The notes: a model not told the origin generated them from the sequence alone. Shown: positions 30,560-43,053, counted from the first letter of the stretch. The stretch is DNA of 64,000 nucleotides from Durusdinium trenchii (GCA_963970005.1 CAXAMN010008402.1:1689-65688); one strand, 5' to 3'. Translations and numbers: made by a program.

Positions 30560-32600
30560 ACTACGGACTACAGACTTTAGAGGCTGCCTCTGCTGCCTCT
30601 GCCACTTCCACTTCTGGGGCTGGTGGCTCCGGAGCTGCAGGAGGTGGAGCTGGTGCCTGCACGGGAACTACTCAGTTTCGACAGCATCGCCAATTTACAG
30701 CAACCAATGCTGCTCGAAGAGACATTTGCGGGAAGCAAAAGCTGGTTGTAAGAATCACGCCTATCAGGAAAGCAAGTTGCTCACTGAAACAAAGAAATGG
30801 AAAGAGCTTGAAAGGAACAGCCTTGAATATTTCAGTATATTTCAGCCAGTAGACCAAATCATTTGAAGCCTCATCCTTGATGGTTTCTTGTCAGCACGGG
30901 CGCGTTGGAGTTGCTGTCTACCGGGTATGCCTACCCCAGCAAACCAGGGCCTCAGTAAACCTCCTCCGCTTCTCTTCCTGGCAATACACCCCAAAGCAAC
31001 GGACACTAATACCCACAGCATGGACACATCGGAACACAACACATCGTCAAGCTAGCACCAAAAATGCAAGTACAGTAGCAAATGCAAGAAGTAGGTCAGA
31101 AGGTCATGATTTGCTGACCCTACATGTATATAGTTGTTGTGGATTGTGTTCCACCTACCATACTCTCGATTGCAGCTTGAGCTTGTAAGAGTCTATGTCC
31201 CTTGAAGCAGGATGAAGCAGGTGCCTTTTTCTTTTCTGGAGCTTTTGGTGCAGGACGAACCTGAGATGATGGACTTAGGTGGAACAAGTCGTCCCAGTCG
31301 CCATTCACAAATGCACAAAATTGCCAGCAGTGTCAAGAAAGAATGCGATTCAAAGGTCTTAAGTCCCAGACCATCGGGACACCTGACAATAGGATCCAAA
31401 ACGGCAAATTTATACCAAGCAATGCACAGAAAATCGATGTTTCCTTGTACACTCAAGATACTCAAGGCTCATTCCATGCAAAAGACAGGCTTTGAACCCG
31501 TCCTGGTAGCGGGTATGGCATAGTGGGAGCTCCATGCATCCCCAGTGGGCCGACCTGAGCATTGAAAACCGGGTGGTTCAATCACAAACAATAAAACAAG
31601 CAAACCGTATGAAGACTCACAACATCTCACAACTACGACTGTCATCACTGTGGTTGCTGTGATCCCGACCCCGCTGATGAGAGGTGCACCAATGAGGCCA
31701 CCAGGCATCATCATCATTCCGGGCCTCGTTGGCTTCACCCCGACATGCGGCGCATGGAAACAGGCAGAAACGCCCAAAGAAAGCGGGTCGAACCGGGTCG
31801 GACAGCCAGGCTTGAGCTCCCGGCATCATCGGATACCTTGTTGGCTGGTCTGATAAGTTGATCAAAATTGCTCCAAATGCAGTGCCAGCCTCATCATGCT
31901 CATCATGGGTGCCAACATGGTCTGGCTCATCATGCTGTAGGAGTCTGGGTATTCTGCATGATCCTGGAAACAACTTTTCGATACTTTTCGTGCAAAGCGA
32001 TAAACTGACAACTGTATACAACTGTTACGGGCTACCCGGTATCTCATCTCTCTCTCTCCCTCTCTTTCTCTCTCTCTCTCTGTCTCGATGCTCCTGAGGT
32101 TTGTCCAGATCTTTCCAAAGCAGCATCTTTTGAGATCTTTTGCGGTGGTTGTGTGTAGATCATCTCTAGTTCCAGTTGAAAGATCCGGTCCAAGATCTCG
32201 ATCAATGCTAACATGGTCCTTCTTCCTTTTCTTTTTATCTTTCTTCTTTTCCTTTAGCCTTTCCTGCAAGCCACTCGACATGATCTGGTTTGGCTCATAC
32301 CCCAGTGACGCAACATCTCCTACGAACGTCCGGCAGTAGTGTGCCGCATATGAGTCGAACGATCGACAGGATGACGTCCAGTTGAACGAGTTTTTCAGAT
32401 TCATCCAGCATAAGCCTCTTCAAGGTGATGGCCTCCAACCTAAAATTTGAATAGCTTCTTGATGCTTCTTGTGACTAGTAGCGTCCCTTGTTCCTAGCGA
32501 TGGTCTTCAACATAGCCTCTTCAAGGCCCATCGCCTCTTTGGCTTCGACCTCTTTGGCCTTGGATGACTTCACCTTCACTTCCACCTACGACAGGTTGAG
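30560..32600 (-). CDS. Multi-exon gene for a low-complexity Lys/Met/Pro-rich protein
   Basis: Minus-strand segments read as coding: about 32595-32510 (VEVKVKSSKAKEVEAKEAMG), 32320-32120 (GYEPNQIMSSGLQERLKEKK, then KDKKKRKKDHVSIDRD), 31945-31860 (a Met-rich stretch SMMSQTMLAPMMSMM), 31770-31650 (PGMMMMPGGLIGAPLISG), 31308-31160 (GDWDDLFHLSPSSQVRPAPK) and about 30664-30570 (APAPPPAAPEPPAPEVEVAE). Each starts after an AG acceptor-like site. Charged, Pro-, Gly- and Met-rich tracts are common in RNA-binding and nuclear proteins, but no domain is recognised and the exon chain is not proved. The LINE begins less than 400 bases beyond the last exon in the same sense, so it may lie in an intron or just downstream of this gene. 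Confidence 0.5.
32042..32092. repeat. (TC)n microsatellite
   Basis: Interrupted CT run of about 50 bases in the Lys/Met/Pro-rich gene. On the gene's strand it reads GAGAGA and gives a false ERERER tract. Confidence 0.85.
32427..32500. repeat. Dispersed minisatellite copies
   Basis: One GATGGCCTCCAACCT unit of the 20-bp family followed by AGCTTCTTG and CTAGTAGCG of the ACTAGTAG family, again side by side. Confidence 0.6.
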
Positions 32601-33564
32601 TGCCCGGGACTCTATAAACGACCACGCAGTACTTGACAGACACCAAACCTAAAGCGGAAGCCATGATGAAATTGTGGTCTCTTCTGTTCAGTTCATCTGG
32701 ACACTGTCATTCAACATCATTCCAATGTCAAACAATGTCACCCCACACGCCTTGGCTTCCTTTTCACAAGCACCCTGAAAGTCAAAAGTCTCTGCTGTAT
32801 GTATCTGGAAATCAAAGATCAAGAGCAAACCAAATGAAATCTTTCAGGTCTGGACTTCACTACTCACATCCCATTACTAGGATACACAATGCACACGATG
32901 CATGGAAGTGCGTGCCGCTTGCGACCGAGACCCAGCTACGCTACGTGCGTTTCATGTACAGTAGGTTAAATGCATCGTCATTTGGCTCTTGGGTCTCCCA
33001 GTCTCGCCCATTAGAATCATTGGATCTATGCAACTTGATGCCTTTCTAGAAGTGCCTTGTCGTAGTGTCATAGCCGCTCACCCTTGTTTAAAAAAGTACA
33101 GGCCAAGACAGCACCGAAGGCTGCGAACCCGGTTTTGGCGCCAAGATTTGCTTGCCTAATATCGACAAACAATGTTTACTTTCGCTGTCGTGCATTTGCA
33201 ATGCACCTTTTGAAGAATCTTGGTAAGCATCGGTGGAACCAGCCAGCCTCAAACCCTATCAGAAATCAAAGCTGTTGTTCAGCTACCTCACTAAAATCAA
33301 AGGCAATGTTTGAGATCCTAGCGAAGACTTGAACACGTGACTATGCATGGAAGCGATGCATGTCCCCTGAAACCTGTTTTGACTGTGATCACGAGATGAA
33401 TTCAAGGACCTAGCCTAGCGAACTCAATCTCTAGATACAAGTGTCAATGCTTCAACTTAAGCCTGACTTTTCAGCTGAACTCAGCAGTTTTCGACTGCCC
33501 AATGCAGCTTGAGAAGGGAATAGACGAATAAGACAAAGTTGGACTAAAAAAAAATATATATATA

Positions 33565-33662
33565 AGATAAGTTTCCCTTAAAAAATCTAGGAACCAAATC
33601 ATTAGTGCAAGCGTGAGCTATCCTGCGTCCATACTAGTAGCCTAAGTAAGCTACTAGCCGCC
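33565..33662 (+). repeat. Dispersed ~100-bp repeat family, copy 2
   Basis: Contains AAGTTTCCCTTAAAAAATC, GGAACCAAATCATTAGTG and GTGAGCTATCCTGCGTCC in the same order as copy 1. An AT tract precedes it. Confidence 0.75.
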
Positions 33663-33989
33663 TAACCCCACTGGCAAAAAATAATAGCATATCTTATGTT
33701 TGCCTTCTTCTTCTTCTCCCGTGGCCCATCAGCCTGGCCAAGTCGGAGTTTCAAGAGCTCCAAGGGAATGTGACATGAGCATCCAACGCTGGAGTCAGGT
33801 CGAGACTCTTCTGCTGCATATTTGGCTGTCCTTTTTGTGGGGCATGCTCAGAAGATAGCCATGCCAGGGACTTCTAACATAAATGGTAAAGAGGAGATGA
33901 CTGGACTCGGCTGTCGCCACCAACCAACGACTGCAAGAAGATTGTACTTTACAGATGCAGTTACCAGTTCTTCATGTTTGTAAACGTCT

Positions 33990-34160
33990 CAGGGCAACAG
34001 CCGCAAAGAATGGGGGCCAGCACTTGCCAAATGGCCGGCCACCAATGATTCAAAGGCTGAGGCTAAGGCAGCAAAGGGATCCACGCAAGCGCACAAAAGC
34101 TTATCAAACCAAAAGTCTGGGTCAAAGCCAGTTCCAAAATGGACACTGTGGCAGAACAAA
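33990..34160 (+). CDS. Possible plus-strand exon, unknown protein
   Basis: The plus strand reads QGNSRKEWGPALAKWPATND, then SKAEAKAAKGSTQAHKSLS and PVPKWTLWQNK. It is hydrophilic and protein-like, but opposite to its neighbours. No family recognised. Confidence 0.3.
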
Positions 34161-34199
34161 ATCCATTGTTGCGACCTGACAATGTGTGGCGTGTTTGTG

Positions 34200-35050
34200 C
34201 GCAATGTGGTCTTGTGTGGTGTGGAGGTATCTGTGGTGGTACAATGTGGTGATTTGTAGAGTTGCGATGATTGACGTTCTTGTTTTTAACACAGTAACAA
34301 TCAGTAACACATGTTGCGGTGGCTGTGAGGTGAAGCATGATGTTCTCTTGCAATTTCAGTGGATCGTATGTTATTATTGGCAACATGTGCATTCTTGAGA
34401 TGCGCTTGGTCATTTGGAATAGTTGCAGTAGCCTTCGCGATTTGCCCCTGTCTTCCCATTTTTCTTGTCATCCTTGCTGAGTTTGGGCAGGGTGTGGTGA
34501 TTTGTCTGTGCTGAGTTTGGAGATGTCTAACAGATTCTCAGTGTGGTGATGCGATGTTTTTCTGTTTGTCTAGTCTATGTAAGGTATTATCTAGCCTCTG
34601 TTGAAGTTATATATATATATATACACACTTATACTAATTACTAATACACCTTACCTTACCTTGGATATTTCAATGATATTTCATATCTGAGGCTGAGCCT
34701 TCCTTATTCCTTATCTTCCTTGACAAAACGTCCGTGCTGGTTGAAAAGGACTCAAGCGTGAAAATGAGTGAGTAGTGAGTACTCTTCCAGGGTCCTGGTC
34801 ATCAAACCTCTTCAAAGGCTATACCCAAGCCAAACAAAAGAATCTTCTGCGAGGATCCCTAGAAATTCTCTATATAGAGATTAGTAGATTTCTGGATTTT
34901 ATCAATTCTTGTTCCTGGTCGTCCCGCTGCCTTTGCAGGCAAGACTTGGAGGACTCCTCCGATTTTTGGAGGCTCTCTGGAAGCATCTTAGGTAACGATC
35001 AGCATGAACAAGAGTCCGGAACAAGTACAAGAATACAAGAACAAACATGA
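34200..35050. other. No recognisable gene
   Basis: The region is rich in GTGGT and TGTG strings and has an AT tract at about 34606-34624. A minus-strand reading RCFTWDPERRIERRRKRK at about 35150-35080 is suggestive but isolated. Confidence 0.35.
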
Positions 35051-35674
35051 ATTGGCCAACAGTTGGCTAAACCAAGTCACTTGACAGCTTCCTTTTCCTG
35101 CGGCGTTCGATCCTTCTTTCGGGATCCCACGTGAAGCAGCGATTGAGCTCATGTCACCAGCCAGGTTGTGGTCACCTGCCAAGCAAACGGTGACCCACAC
35201 ATGTCAAACACACGGTGTCAAACTCCGAACATCATAGGTGCTTTGGATTGTTATATTTGTTGCAGTTGTCTTGGAACTGTGGGGTTTGGATCTTGCAACG
35301 AACAGAACCGAACCAAAAAAAATAAACGCTGCACGCAGTCGAACCAAGGGTTGCTCACATCAATTGACCGTGGCATCTGAAGCATCCCCATGATCACATG
35401 GTTGGTCCCACACGTCCCCAGCCTCGGTGTCATGAATGGAATAGGCAGCAGAAAGCAAGAGGCGGTCGTTGGGCCGAAAGCGTCTTACCTCAAAGCGTGC
35501 AAACTGCAAAGAGTTCGAGGATCACTTCAACACTTCCATGGACTATTTTGGGCGTTGAAAGGGGAACGGCTGCTACAGCCCATCGTACCTATCCGGTTCT
35601 AAGATACGGGACATGCAAACAAGTCGTGCTGTTCGAGATGGATGGCACATGGATGGCCCATTCTCCTTGATCCT

Positions 35675-38600
35675 CGTTCACTATTCCTGGCTCTTCCAAT
35701 TCTCCGAGGCTCGGCTAGCCAGGAGCCGTGAAAGGACTGGAGGGAGATGCGACGCCCTCGACTTTCGTGATCTGAATGTGAAAGGACTGAAAACTCCTCC
35801 ACGAAACTCATTTAACGCATGCGGAAGCCATCTGCAAGGTTTCAGTCAACCTTTGGTCCCAAGGGCAGAATTGCCCTTAGAGGCACCGGAAACACGAAAT
35901 CTAGCAATGTGCTAGCGTGTGGCTACAAGGTTTGCTCAAAGTGCAGCTTCTCCTCCCAGGCTGACCTGTCATTTGACTGGACCACTTCCTCAGCGCATCT
36001 TGAAGCGTCTCAACAAATACGCAACACAGGTCAAACCCGAAGTGTCGGAAAAAGTTAAGTATTTTTGGAACCCTGGTGTGAGAATTGACGCAGGCCCGCC
36101 GAACATTCCAAGTGTGACTTCGGTTCTCTAAAATGAGAATAGTGACGTGTGACTTCTCTCATCGCACTCTGACTGCGATCCTCAAAATTTGCCAAGCTTC
36201 TCCCTCCCGGGTGACGCTAAGCCAGGTGCCAAAGGCTGCAGACCTCAAGGCCAGTTTCTGTCTGCCTTGCACGCGATAGGTATATGGCACCCACTCTTCC
36301 CACCAAGAGTGCTCAGGTGCATCAGCCTCCACAGCTCCTGAATGACTGAATCTCAACCAAGAAGTCTTGCATTTGATCTGCGTACGATACATGTAATCTG
36401 TATAGCTAAGATGTGTTTGAGCAAAACTTCCCGCCTCAAAGCCACATGTGCTGGACCTTTTCCCATCAGCACTAAGCTGGTTCATGTCGATGCAACTGAC
36501 TAATCGTATACGAACAAGTTTGGATTCAAAGTGAAAGACAGTGCAGTGAAGTTCCTAAGAGCCTGCCATTCTAAGCATTCTAATATGTTCATCATCCTCC
36601 CTTTCCCCGTCCCAAGATCTCTACACTTCTTCTCCTTTCTCAGTGGCCCGCAGCCACGTGCCAAAGGCGGCCGCACGGAAGCCCACCATGGGACCCTCAA
36701 GAAAAGCACCATCCGACTCTGCCCAAAGGCTCCGCCAGTTGAGGCCCAATTCCTGCCACTGACGTTGTAAACCTGCAATCTTCGAGACTGAAACTGATGA
36801 CATCTCTTCCACATGCAACCAATGTTAGGTCCTAGAACAATCAAATTCAGCCGGCGTAATAGCGCTTTTGGCATCCAATCACATATAAATAGAGTTTTTA
36901 CGATTTTTTCTGACAAATTACCCATCACCACCGAATTGCTTGATCAACTAACATGTGTTGGACCGTCATGCCACTTGCTTCGAGGTGCTCCATGCGGTGA
37001 TCCGATTGTCATAGGACCAAAGCATCGAACCACCACACGCGAAGTCCATCTGCTCCACAAGCCATGCTGCAAAGTCTTTGGTTTCGCTGGCCTTCAGCGA
37101 GGGTCCCGCCAAGGAGAACTCGCCCACGAAGACGCGGTCGCGGCCTGAACTTCACAAGACGGAGGTCCAGATTGAGAAGCGGTCGTGCTTATGGCGAACT
37201 CGCTTAATGAACGGAGAGATATTTGCCAGGCGTAAATGGACTTCCAATTCAATTCTGATGGAGATGCTTGACTCTCGAGACAAGTCAAAGAAAACTGGTC
37301 AGGTTGTCAATAAAGTGGTTGTTAGGAACAATCGTCAGCACACGTTCAGCCCGACCCAGTCCTTGTGCACGTGCAAATTGTCGCAATTGCTGTAAATCCC
37401 AGGAATAGGCTTGCCTTAACTTGATAAATTGACGACAATTAAGCTAGGACATCCGAACTTTTGCTACCAGCAGCCAATACTTAGTTGACAATCCTGTGAC
37501 CTGCATTAAGAGAGATGCACACAAACATGTCCCTGCAGTCAAGATGCTTTGCCTGTTCCAAACCATTGTTCTCCGAAGTCCATTTCTCGCCAGGTGCCGG
37601 AAAATGGTAGAGGTGGGTATCCCAGCATACCTGGTTGCTGGCTAGTGCGCTACCATGATATGCAAGACTTTTGCTCGAGCAAGCTGTTAGGGAAGGTCTG
37701 ACTGACTTCAAACCAGGAGACATCTTGGTGATGCTGACTATTGAATTCTGTGCTGAACTTCAGCAGTACAGTAATTATTTATTCAGTGCCAGCCACTATA
37801 TATCTGGTCAAAAAGTACAACTTAACAGAGGCAGCCCAGCGAAGCACTACCAAGGCTCTTTTCACAAGGAGCTGTTCTTCCATATCTAGCCCTTGCGAAC
37901 ATCCACATGTTGTTTTCAGATGCTTGATCAAAAGTATCATTTCACTGGGTTGAGCCTCGGCAGGTGTCCATGCCAAGATGCTCTTCCATAGGTGGACTCA
38001 GGAAATGCATCATCATCCCACTTTAACATCTCATAGGTCCACTCGAAGAGAACGATGGGCACGCTGCTATCCAGAAATTCCCGTGCTGCCAGGATGGCTT
38101 GTTGATAGTAGGATTGCAAATATGCGTGTCCCTCATCTGTATGAAGGTGCGGCTCGCTAATCACTTGGATCCCAAACAAATTCCTCTTACCTCAGGGAGC
38201 AGCATGCTGACCAATTGCAAGGTTGGCTCAAGCCCTGCAACTTTGTATCAAAACCAACATGTACTATAACCATAGGATGCAGTGAGTGGTGGAACGTGCA
38301 ACGTACATGAATGGATCCCATAGCGAAGTGCAGCAAGGGTGCTCCTTCCATACCTAGCCATTTCTCGGACGGCATTGACGGCCATGCGCAAGTTTGCCTG
38401 CGTAGTGGTAGTCGTTTTTGAGTTGTCAAACTGCCAGGTTTCGGTCGCATTTCTTCATGTTTGCAGAGCAGCTGAAACTTGTGAACATCATGCAGCACCT
38501 CATCACCTCCCACCTCATGTTACAAGATTCTATATACACCCAGCAGCAATCGCCCTTCCTATCAAAGTGCAGCCTTCGTTTATCAAAAGGTCAAGAGCAG

Positions 38601-40176
38601 AAGAGTCTAGTTCCAGCCCAGCAATATAACTAGACTAAAAATGCTTAGCGGGTTCACAGAGCCTGGCACTGAAAGAAACCCAAATGTCGATGATGTTCGT
38701 CCTCGTTTGACTCAATGCAAACGCCACTGTGGATTTCTCCGTTTTGGGATCCTCGCGAGTGCTCAGACTGGTGCATGCCACTTCAGGTGGGCAAAATTAT
38801 TTATACTTACTTGCCATGCAATGCGGTTTATTGAACAAGGAGAGACAATCGGTACAAAGCTGCATTCTAGTCACAGTCACTACTCCAAAATGATGATGTT
38901 GCTGATGTTATTGGCATAAGCTCTGCAGCTCCACGGCCATAATTCAGGAAAGCACTGAGCAATGCGACGCACATCATCATTCTCTCAGATCAACCAAAAA
39001 CGGACACTAAACTCTTAGTTTCAGTAGCATTGGCTGACAGACCCTCTAAACTTCTTGTAACAAACACACAATGTCACAATAGTGTGTTCTCAGTCCTGGC
39101 ACGGCATGCAAATCAAGCAAGATTTGTATCCCGTGCCTTGCAAAGCTCACAAGCTTGCATGTGTAGGGAGCATGGAGAAGTCTTTCCTATGGTTGATGGA
39201 AGAAATCCTGCGCCCCTTGACACAGAATTAACTCATCCACACCAGACAAACAAGCAGCCCCTCGCCCCTATTCAATTTCATTCAATTTCTATGTGTCATG
39301 CAGGGAGGTCGTGCAGGTGGTGCCGGCAGGTGGAACCTTTGCAGGTTTTGATGAGTCGACCATGTTAAAGAGGGAGTGCGAGGGCTTCAGGTATCATCCT
39401 CACAAAAGTGATTTCTTCCGTCAACAGTATCATGCTTGGCAATATTTCATCTGCCAGTTGGAGCTGCAACGTACGCATGGCATCATGTACACCAAATAGC
39501 GAACAAATGAAAAGGACAAACCACACAACTCTGAACATAGACTTGTCTTTGACACAGCTCTTATCACAGGGAGTGCGTTGCAACCTGCTAACTACTGGCT
39601 GTCAATTGGTATATTATATATAAGCGTCCTTGTTGGTCAAGGAGAAGCTGAACCCTATAGGCCATTTTGCTTGCTGAACTCCAAGGATTTTGCAAAGACA
39701 CCGTTCTGCGAAGTCAAAAATTTTGTCAAAGTATTGTCTGTATTCACGGGGAGAAGCAATCCGATGAAGGTTTTTCAGCCTGTCCTTGGCTGACACAGTC
39801 GAAGTCATGCAATGGTAGACTTCGTCTATCTTCGTACTATTTTGCATTCACAATTACATTGATAACTTTTCATTTGCAGCGCCAAACCACAGCTGGTTGA
39901 TAAAGCCAAACTGTTAGGATTAGGTTGATACAACAATGATTCAATAATGCTATTTATATACAAGGCCCCTTGCAAATCACTACGCTACACATTCTTGCAA
40001 GGCCAAGGTTCTCGGATTGGGCCCGTGGCATAGACCCCTGATACTTCCGGCCCATCATCATGGGCATACGTCACCCAGTTCCAATAGCCACAGGGTACCC
40101 GCAAGACTTCAACGCCCATTGTCTTCATCTCTGCGAAGTGATTCTCTAAGATTGTGGCATCTAGCCATGACATCAT
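35675..40176 (-). CDS. GH5 exo-beta-1,3-glucanase-like enzyme with fascin-like beta-trefoil exons
   Basis: Minus-strand exons rebuild a GH5 glucan hydrolase in order. About 40176-40000: ILENHFAEMKTMGVEVLRVP then CGYWNW. About 39780-39700: REYRQYFDKIFDFAERC. About 38765-38660: RGSQNGEIHSGVC. About 38395-38340: ANLRMAVNAVREMARYG. About 38170-37960: FGIQVISEPHLHTDEGHAYL, with SEP where NEP (acid/base Glu) is usual, then VLFEWTYEM. About 37640-37520: VCWDTHLYHF. About 37145-36960: VFVGEFSLAG (nucleophile Glu) and GGSMLWSYDN. After the catalytic part come exons resembling fascin beta-trefoil strands: about 36730-36640 (GFRAAAFGTWLRATEKGE), 36420-36170 (LALRSAAFGTWLSVTREGE) and 35780-35680 (RISLQSFHGSWLAEPRR). 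Fascin-like domains accompany GH5 enzymes in plants. Likely substrate is a beta-glucan of wall or storage; start and stop are not fixed. Confidence 0.72.
39293..39499 (+). CDS. Possible plus-strand exon overlapping a GH5 intron
   Basis: After an acceptor-like TGTCATGCAG the plus strand reads EVVQVVPAGGTFAGFDESTM then KRECEGFRYHPHKSDFFRQQ and stays open to a TAG. Composition is protein-like. It lies between GH5 exons on the opposite strand and may be a nested or decayed gene. Confidence 0.25.
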   Translation: MSCREVVQVVPAGGTFAGFDESTMLKRECEGFRYHPHKSDFFRQQYHAWQYFICQLELQRTHGIMYTK

Positions 40177-40399
40177 CCTCCAAAATCAAAAGCCATGAAA
40201 AGGTACAGGGTAATAGTAAAGGCTAAGGAAGGGTCCAAAGTTGACATCGTCAAAACTCAAGGCACATAGGTAACGCAGTGGTTGCAAAGATGCGAACAAT
40301 TGATGCAGTTGTTGTAGTCTCCATGTGCCAGAGCAATGGAATGTCGTTTGGTTCCAGCTATTGAGAGAAATTGACAAGATTGAAAACATCTACAATCGC

Positions 40400-41150
40400 A
40401 AGTTCATCCCATACGATCACATGATCAGGTTACAATAATCCCATGCAAACCAAAGATTCAGTACATGGAACAATGCATCACAATCTCTCTCTCCTCTTCC
40501 ACTCCAAAACCCACACGTTTCGGCAAAAAAAATCCCTAGGCCCTAGACGTTCCCCAGACTTTGCGACCGCTGTTGGACAGTCCTCTGTTTGGCTTCTGGT
40601 CCTTTTAAGTCCCACAAGGCCGCTCGTCGTGCGCTTCGGCGGACGGGCTGGAAGAAATTGTAGGGATGCCTGGCCGGAGGGGCCGCGGAGATCTTCTCCA
40701 CATGTAAGAATGGTCCTAGTAGCGATGCCAGGAACCCCTAGTAGGGGTCCTTGGTCCATGCATCTTCATTCTCTCTCAACTCATGGGAACTATAATCACC
40801 TACTGATGCCAGGTTTTTTATGGGTTGGAGGAGATACCATGAATGAAAGGACCAAATGCAACATGATATAACAAACTCAATTAATTGTCATGGTTTGTTC
40901 CTGTCACGTCACAATGAATGTTTTCATTTGTCAAATCAGTGTTGTTAAAATCTCCATTCTGGCGCCTCATCCAATCTTCTGGAATGAAGCGATTTCCATA
41001 GTTCACCCCATGCCATTTTCTGCACGGAGCCTGGAATCTGGAATGCACTAGCTGTTCAGCTCAAACAATCAATTCACACCAAATGTAGAGTTTTGAAAAA
41101 ATACTATTATCCCGGCAAGAGACCCCAAACAGTGGATAAGCAGAAAGTCT
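40400..41150. other. No recognisable gene
   Basis: Nothing protein-like stands out. A short CCTAGTAGCGATGCCAGGAACCCCTAGTAGGG block near 40716-40748 belongs to the dispersed ACTAGTAG family. Confidence 0.35.
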
Positions 41151-41159
41151 AGGGAAGGT

Positions 41160-41324
41160 GAGTGTAAGTGTCAGTGTGGGTGTGTGAGTGAGAGTGTGTG
41201 ATTGTAGTGAGTGAGTGAGTGAGTGAGTGAGTGAGTGAGTGGGTGCGTGCGTGCGTGCGTGCCTGCGTGCGTGCGTGCGTGAGTGAGTGAGTGAGTGACA
41301 GTGAGTGAGTGAGAGTGAGTGAGC

Positions 41325-41357
<33 letters not shown>

Positions 41358-41665
41358 TGTGAGAGTGAGAGTGGGAGTGAGAGTGGGAGTGAGAGTGAGA
41401 GTGAGAGTGAGTGAAAGTGAAAGTGAAAGTGAAAGTGAGTGTGAGAGAAAGGTGAGAGTGAGGGTGAGTGTGAGTGAGAGTGAGTGATTGTGAGTGCGAG
41501 TGAGAGTGTGTGTGAGTGAGAGTGAGTGTGAGAGTGAGTGTGAACGTGAGTGTGAGTGAGTGTGAGTGCGAGTGTGAGAGAATGAGAGAGTGAGAGAGTG
41601 AAAGGGTGAGAGTGAGAGAGTGTGAGCGTGTGTGCGTGTGAGTGTGAGTGAGAGCGAGGTGAGCA
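41160..41665. repeat. GTGAGT / GAGAGT satellite
   Basis: About 500 bases of GTGAGTGA, GAGAGTGA and GTGCGTGC units. Long Ser/His/Leu/Thr open frames on the minus strand are artefacts of this repeat. It directly abuts the 42-bp satellite on its right. Confidence 0.9.
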
Positions 41666-41684
41666 TCTGACAGCACAAAGTGCT

Positions 41685-41985
41685 GCGCCTGCCACGAAAT
41701 CTGCACTTCGAGGTTCACAAAGCGCTGTACCTGCCACGAAATCTGCACTTCGAGGTTCACAAAGTGCTGTGCTTGCCACGAAATCTGCACATTGAGGTTC
41801 ACAAAGTGCTGTGCCTGCCACGAAATCTGCACTTCGAGGTTCACAAAGTGCTATGCCTGCCACGAAATCTGCACTTGGAAACGAGCCTACGATTCACTGC
41901 ACCTGTCACGAAATCAGAGCGCCTCGACGATCACCACCATGTCCAAAGTGCTGCACCTGCCACGAGATCTGCACTTCGAAGTAAA
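41685..41985. repeat. 42-bp CACGAAATCTGCAC satellite, small array
   Basis: About six units containing TGCCACGAAATCTGCACTTC and GAGGTTCACAAAGTGCTGTG, decaying to the right. The same unit forms the large array at 50445-52490. Confidence 0.88.
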
Positions 41986-42301
41986 GCCGCTCCGACCCCT
42001 TGCACCTGTCACGAAAAGTCGACATTGGACCAGGTTTCCCCTGCGCCTGCCACGAAAAGTGACCACCATGATGTGCGAAAATGCGCGCGGCACCACAACG
42101 AGAGCGCAGTCGCTAGAAGCACCCGCCGCGCCCACGCAGATTTCGCGAGCCTGCGCAGTTGAAATGGACTTGATTCGAGGATTTCGAGAGGCATGAATCT
42201 ACTGTAAATAGCAGCGAATTAGCCGGAAAGGCCCGCGCGGCACAGCGATCTAAGCACAGCTGCTTTTCACCTACCGTAAAAACCCCTAAGTGTGTCCACA
42301 C

Positions 42302-42350
42302 TGTTTGTAATATTTGTATATATATATATAATTATATATATATATGTTTT
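42302..42350. repeat. (TA)n tract
   Basis: Two AT-dinucleotide runs separated by AATTA, able to form a cruciform. Confidence 0.8.
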
Positions 42351-42609
42351 TGACCATGGCTTATTTATGACCCAACAACAGGAGGCCTACAGGCTTCTTC
42401 AAACCAAATACTTTGCGTGTCATGTGATTTCATTCTGCAAGTATGCAGTCAATTAAACTATTAGTGGCACGGCAATTCGGAAGGAATCAATCTTTTCCCA
42501 AACAAGGGACTTTCCAAAACGACTTCGTTACTCTCAGTCCGAGCATTGGCTGCGATCTTGGAATAAGTATCCTGCCTGTAGCCTTGGCCTTATCCAAAAA
42601 GAATGAGGA

Positions 42610-42757
42610 CGATTGAAGTCTGATCCAAGTTGGCCAAGAGGCTTTCTCCGAATTCAGCCAGTGCTTTTGAGGCTCGGCCTCACGAGAACGAGCTTCCAGC
42701 GCCAGCAAAGCTATGGCCATGCGGCGCTCGTGATCCGGCCGTGCCTCAGCCAATCGC
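42610..42757 (-). CDS. Possible exon, unknown helical protein
   Basis: After a GGCTGAG acceptor-like site the minus strand reads ARPDHERRMAIALLALEARS then REAEPQKHWLNSEKASWP. It is helix-prone and GC-rich relative to its flanks, which suggests a genuine exon. No family recognised. Confidence 0.4.
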
Positions 42758-42901
42758 AGCGTTCATCTGGACTCTTATTGTATTGGCTCAAAACTGAATA
42801 CTCCGCCAAACTTGGCCACTCTACAAGCCTGAAGATTTTGCTTGCGCAGCAAAGCGACTTCTTGCATGCAGAATACCTTTGTCTCCCTATATACTCCACT
42901 T

Positions 42902-42937
42902 TGTGAGTGTGTGTGTGTATGTGTGTGTGTGTGTGTC
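42902..42937. repeat. (GT)n microsatellite
   Basis: TGTGTG run with one TATG interruption. Confidence 0.85.
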
Positions 42938-43053
42938 AGTAGAGTGATGAATCTAATGTTTTTGGCTCCTCTTCAAGTATTTTGGAGAATCGGAACCAAT
43001 GACCAGTATATACTATTCATATCAAAATAAATAAACAACCAAATTAAAACACA

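Noticed and set aside
38224..38233. TTGGCTCAAG, a second spliced-leader-like match
   Set aside because: Only ten bases match, which is expected by chance in a window this size.
41149..41844. Long minus-strand frames rich in Ser, His, Leu and Thr
   Set aside because: They are translations of the GTGAGT satellite, open in several frames at once.
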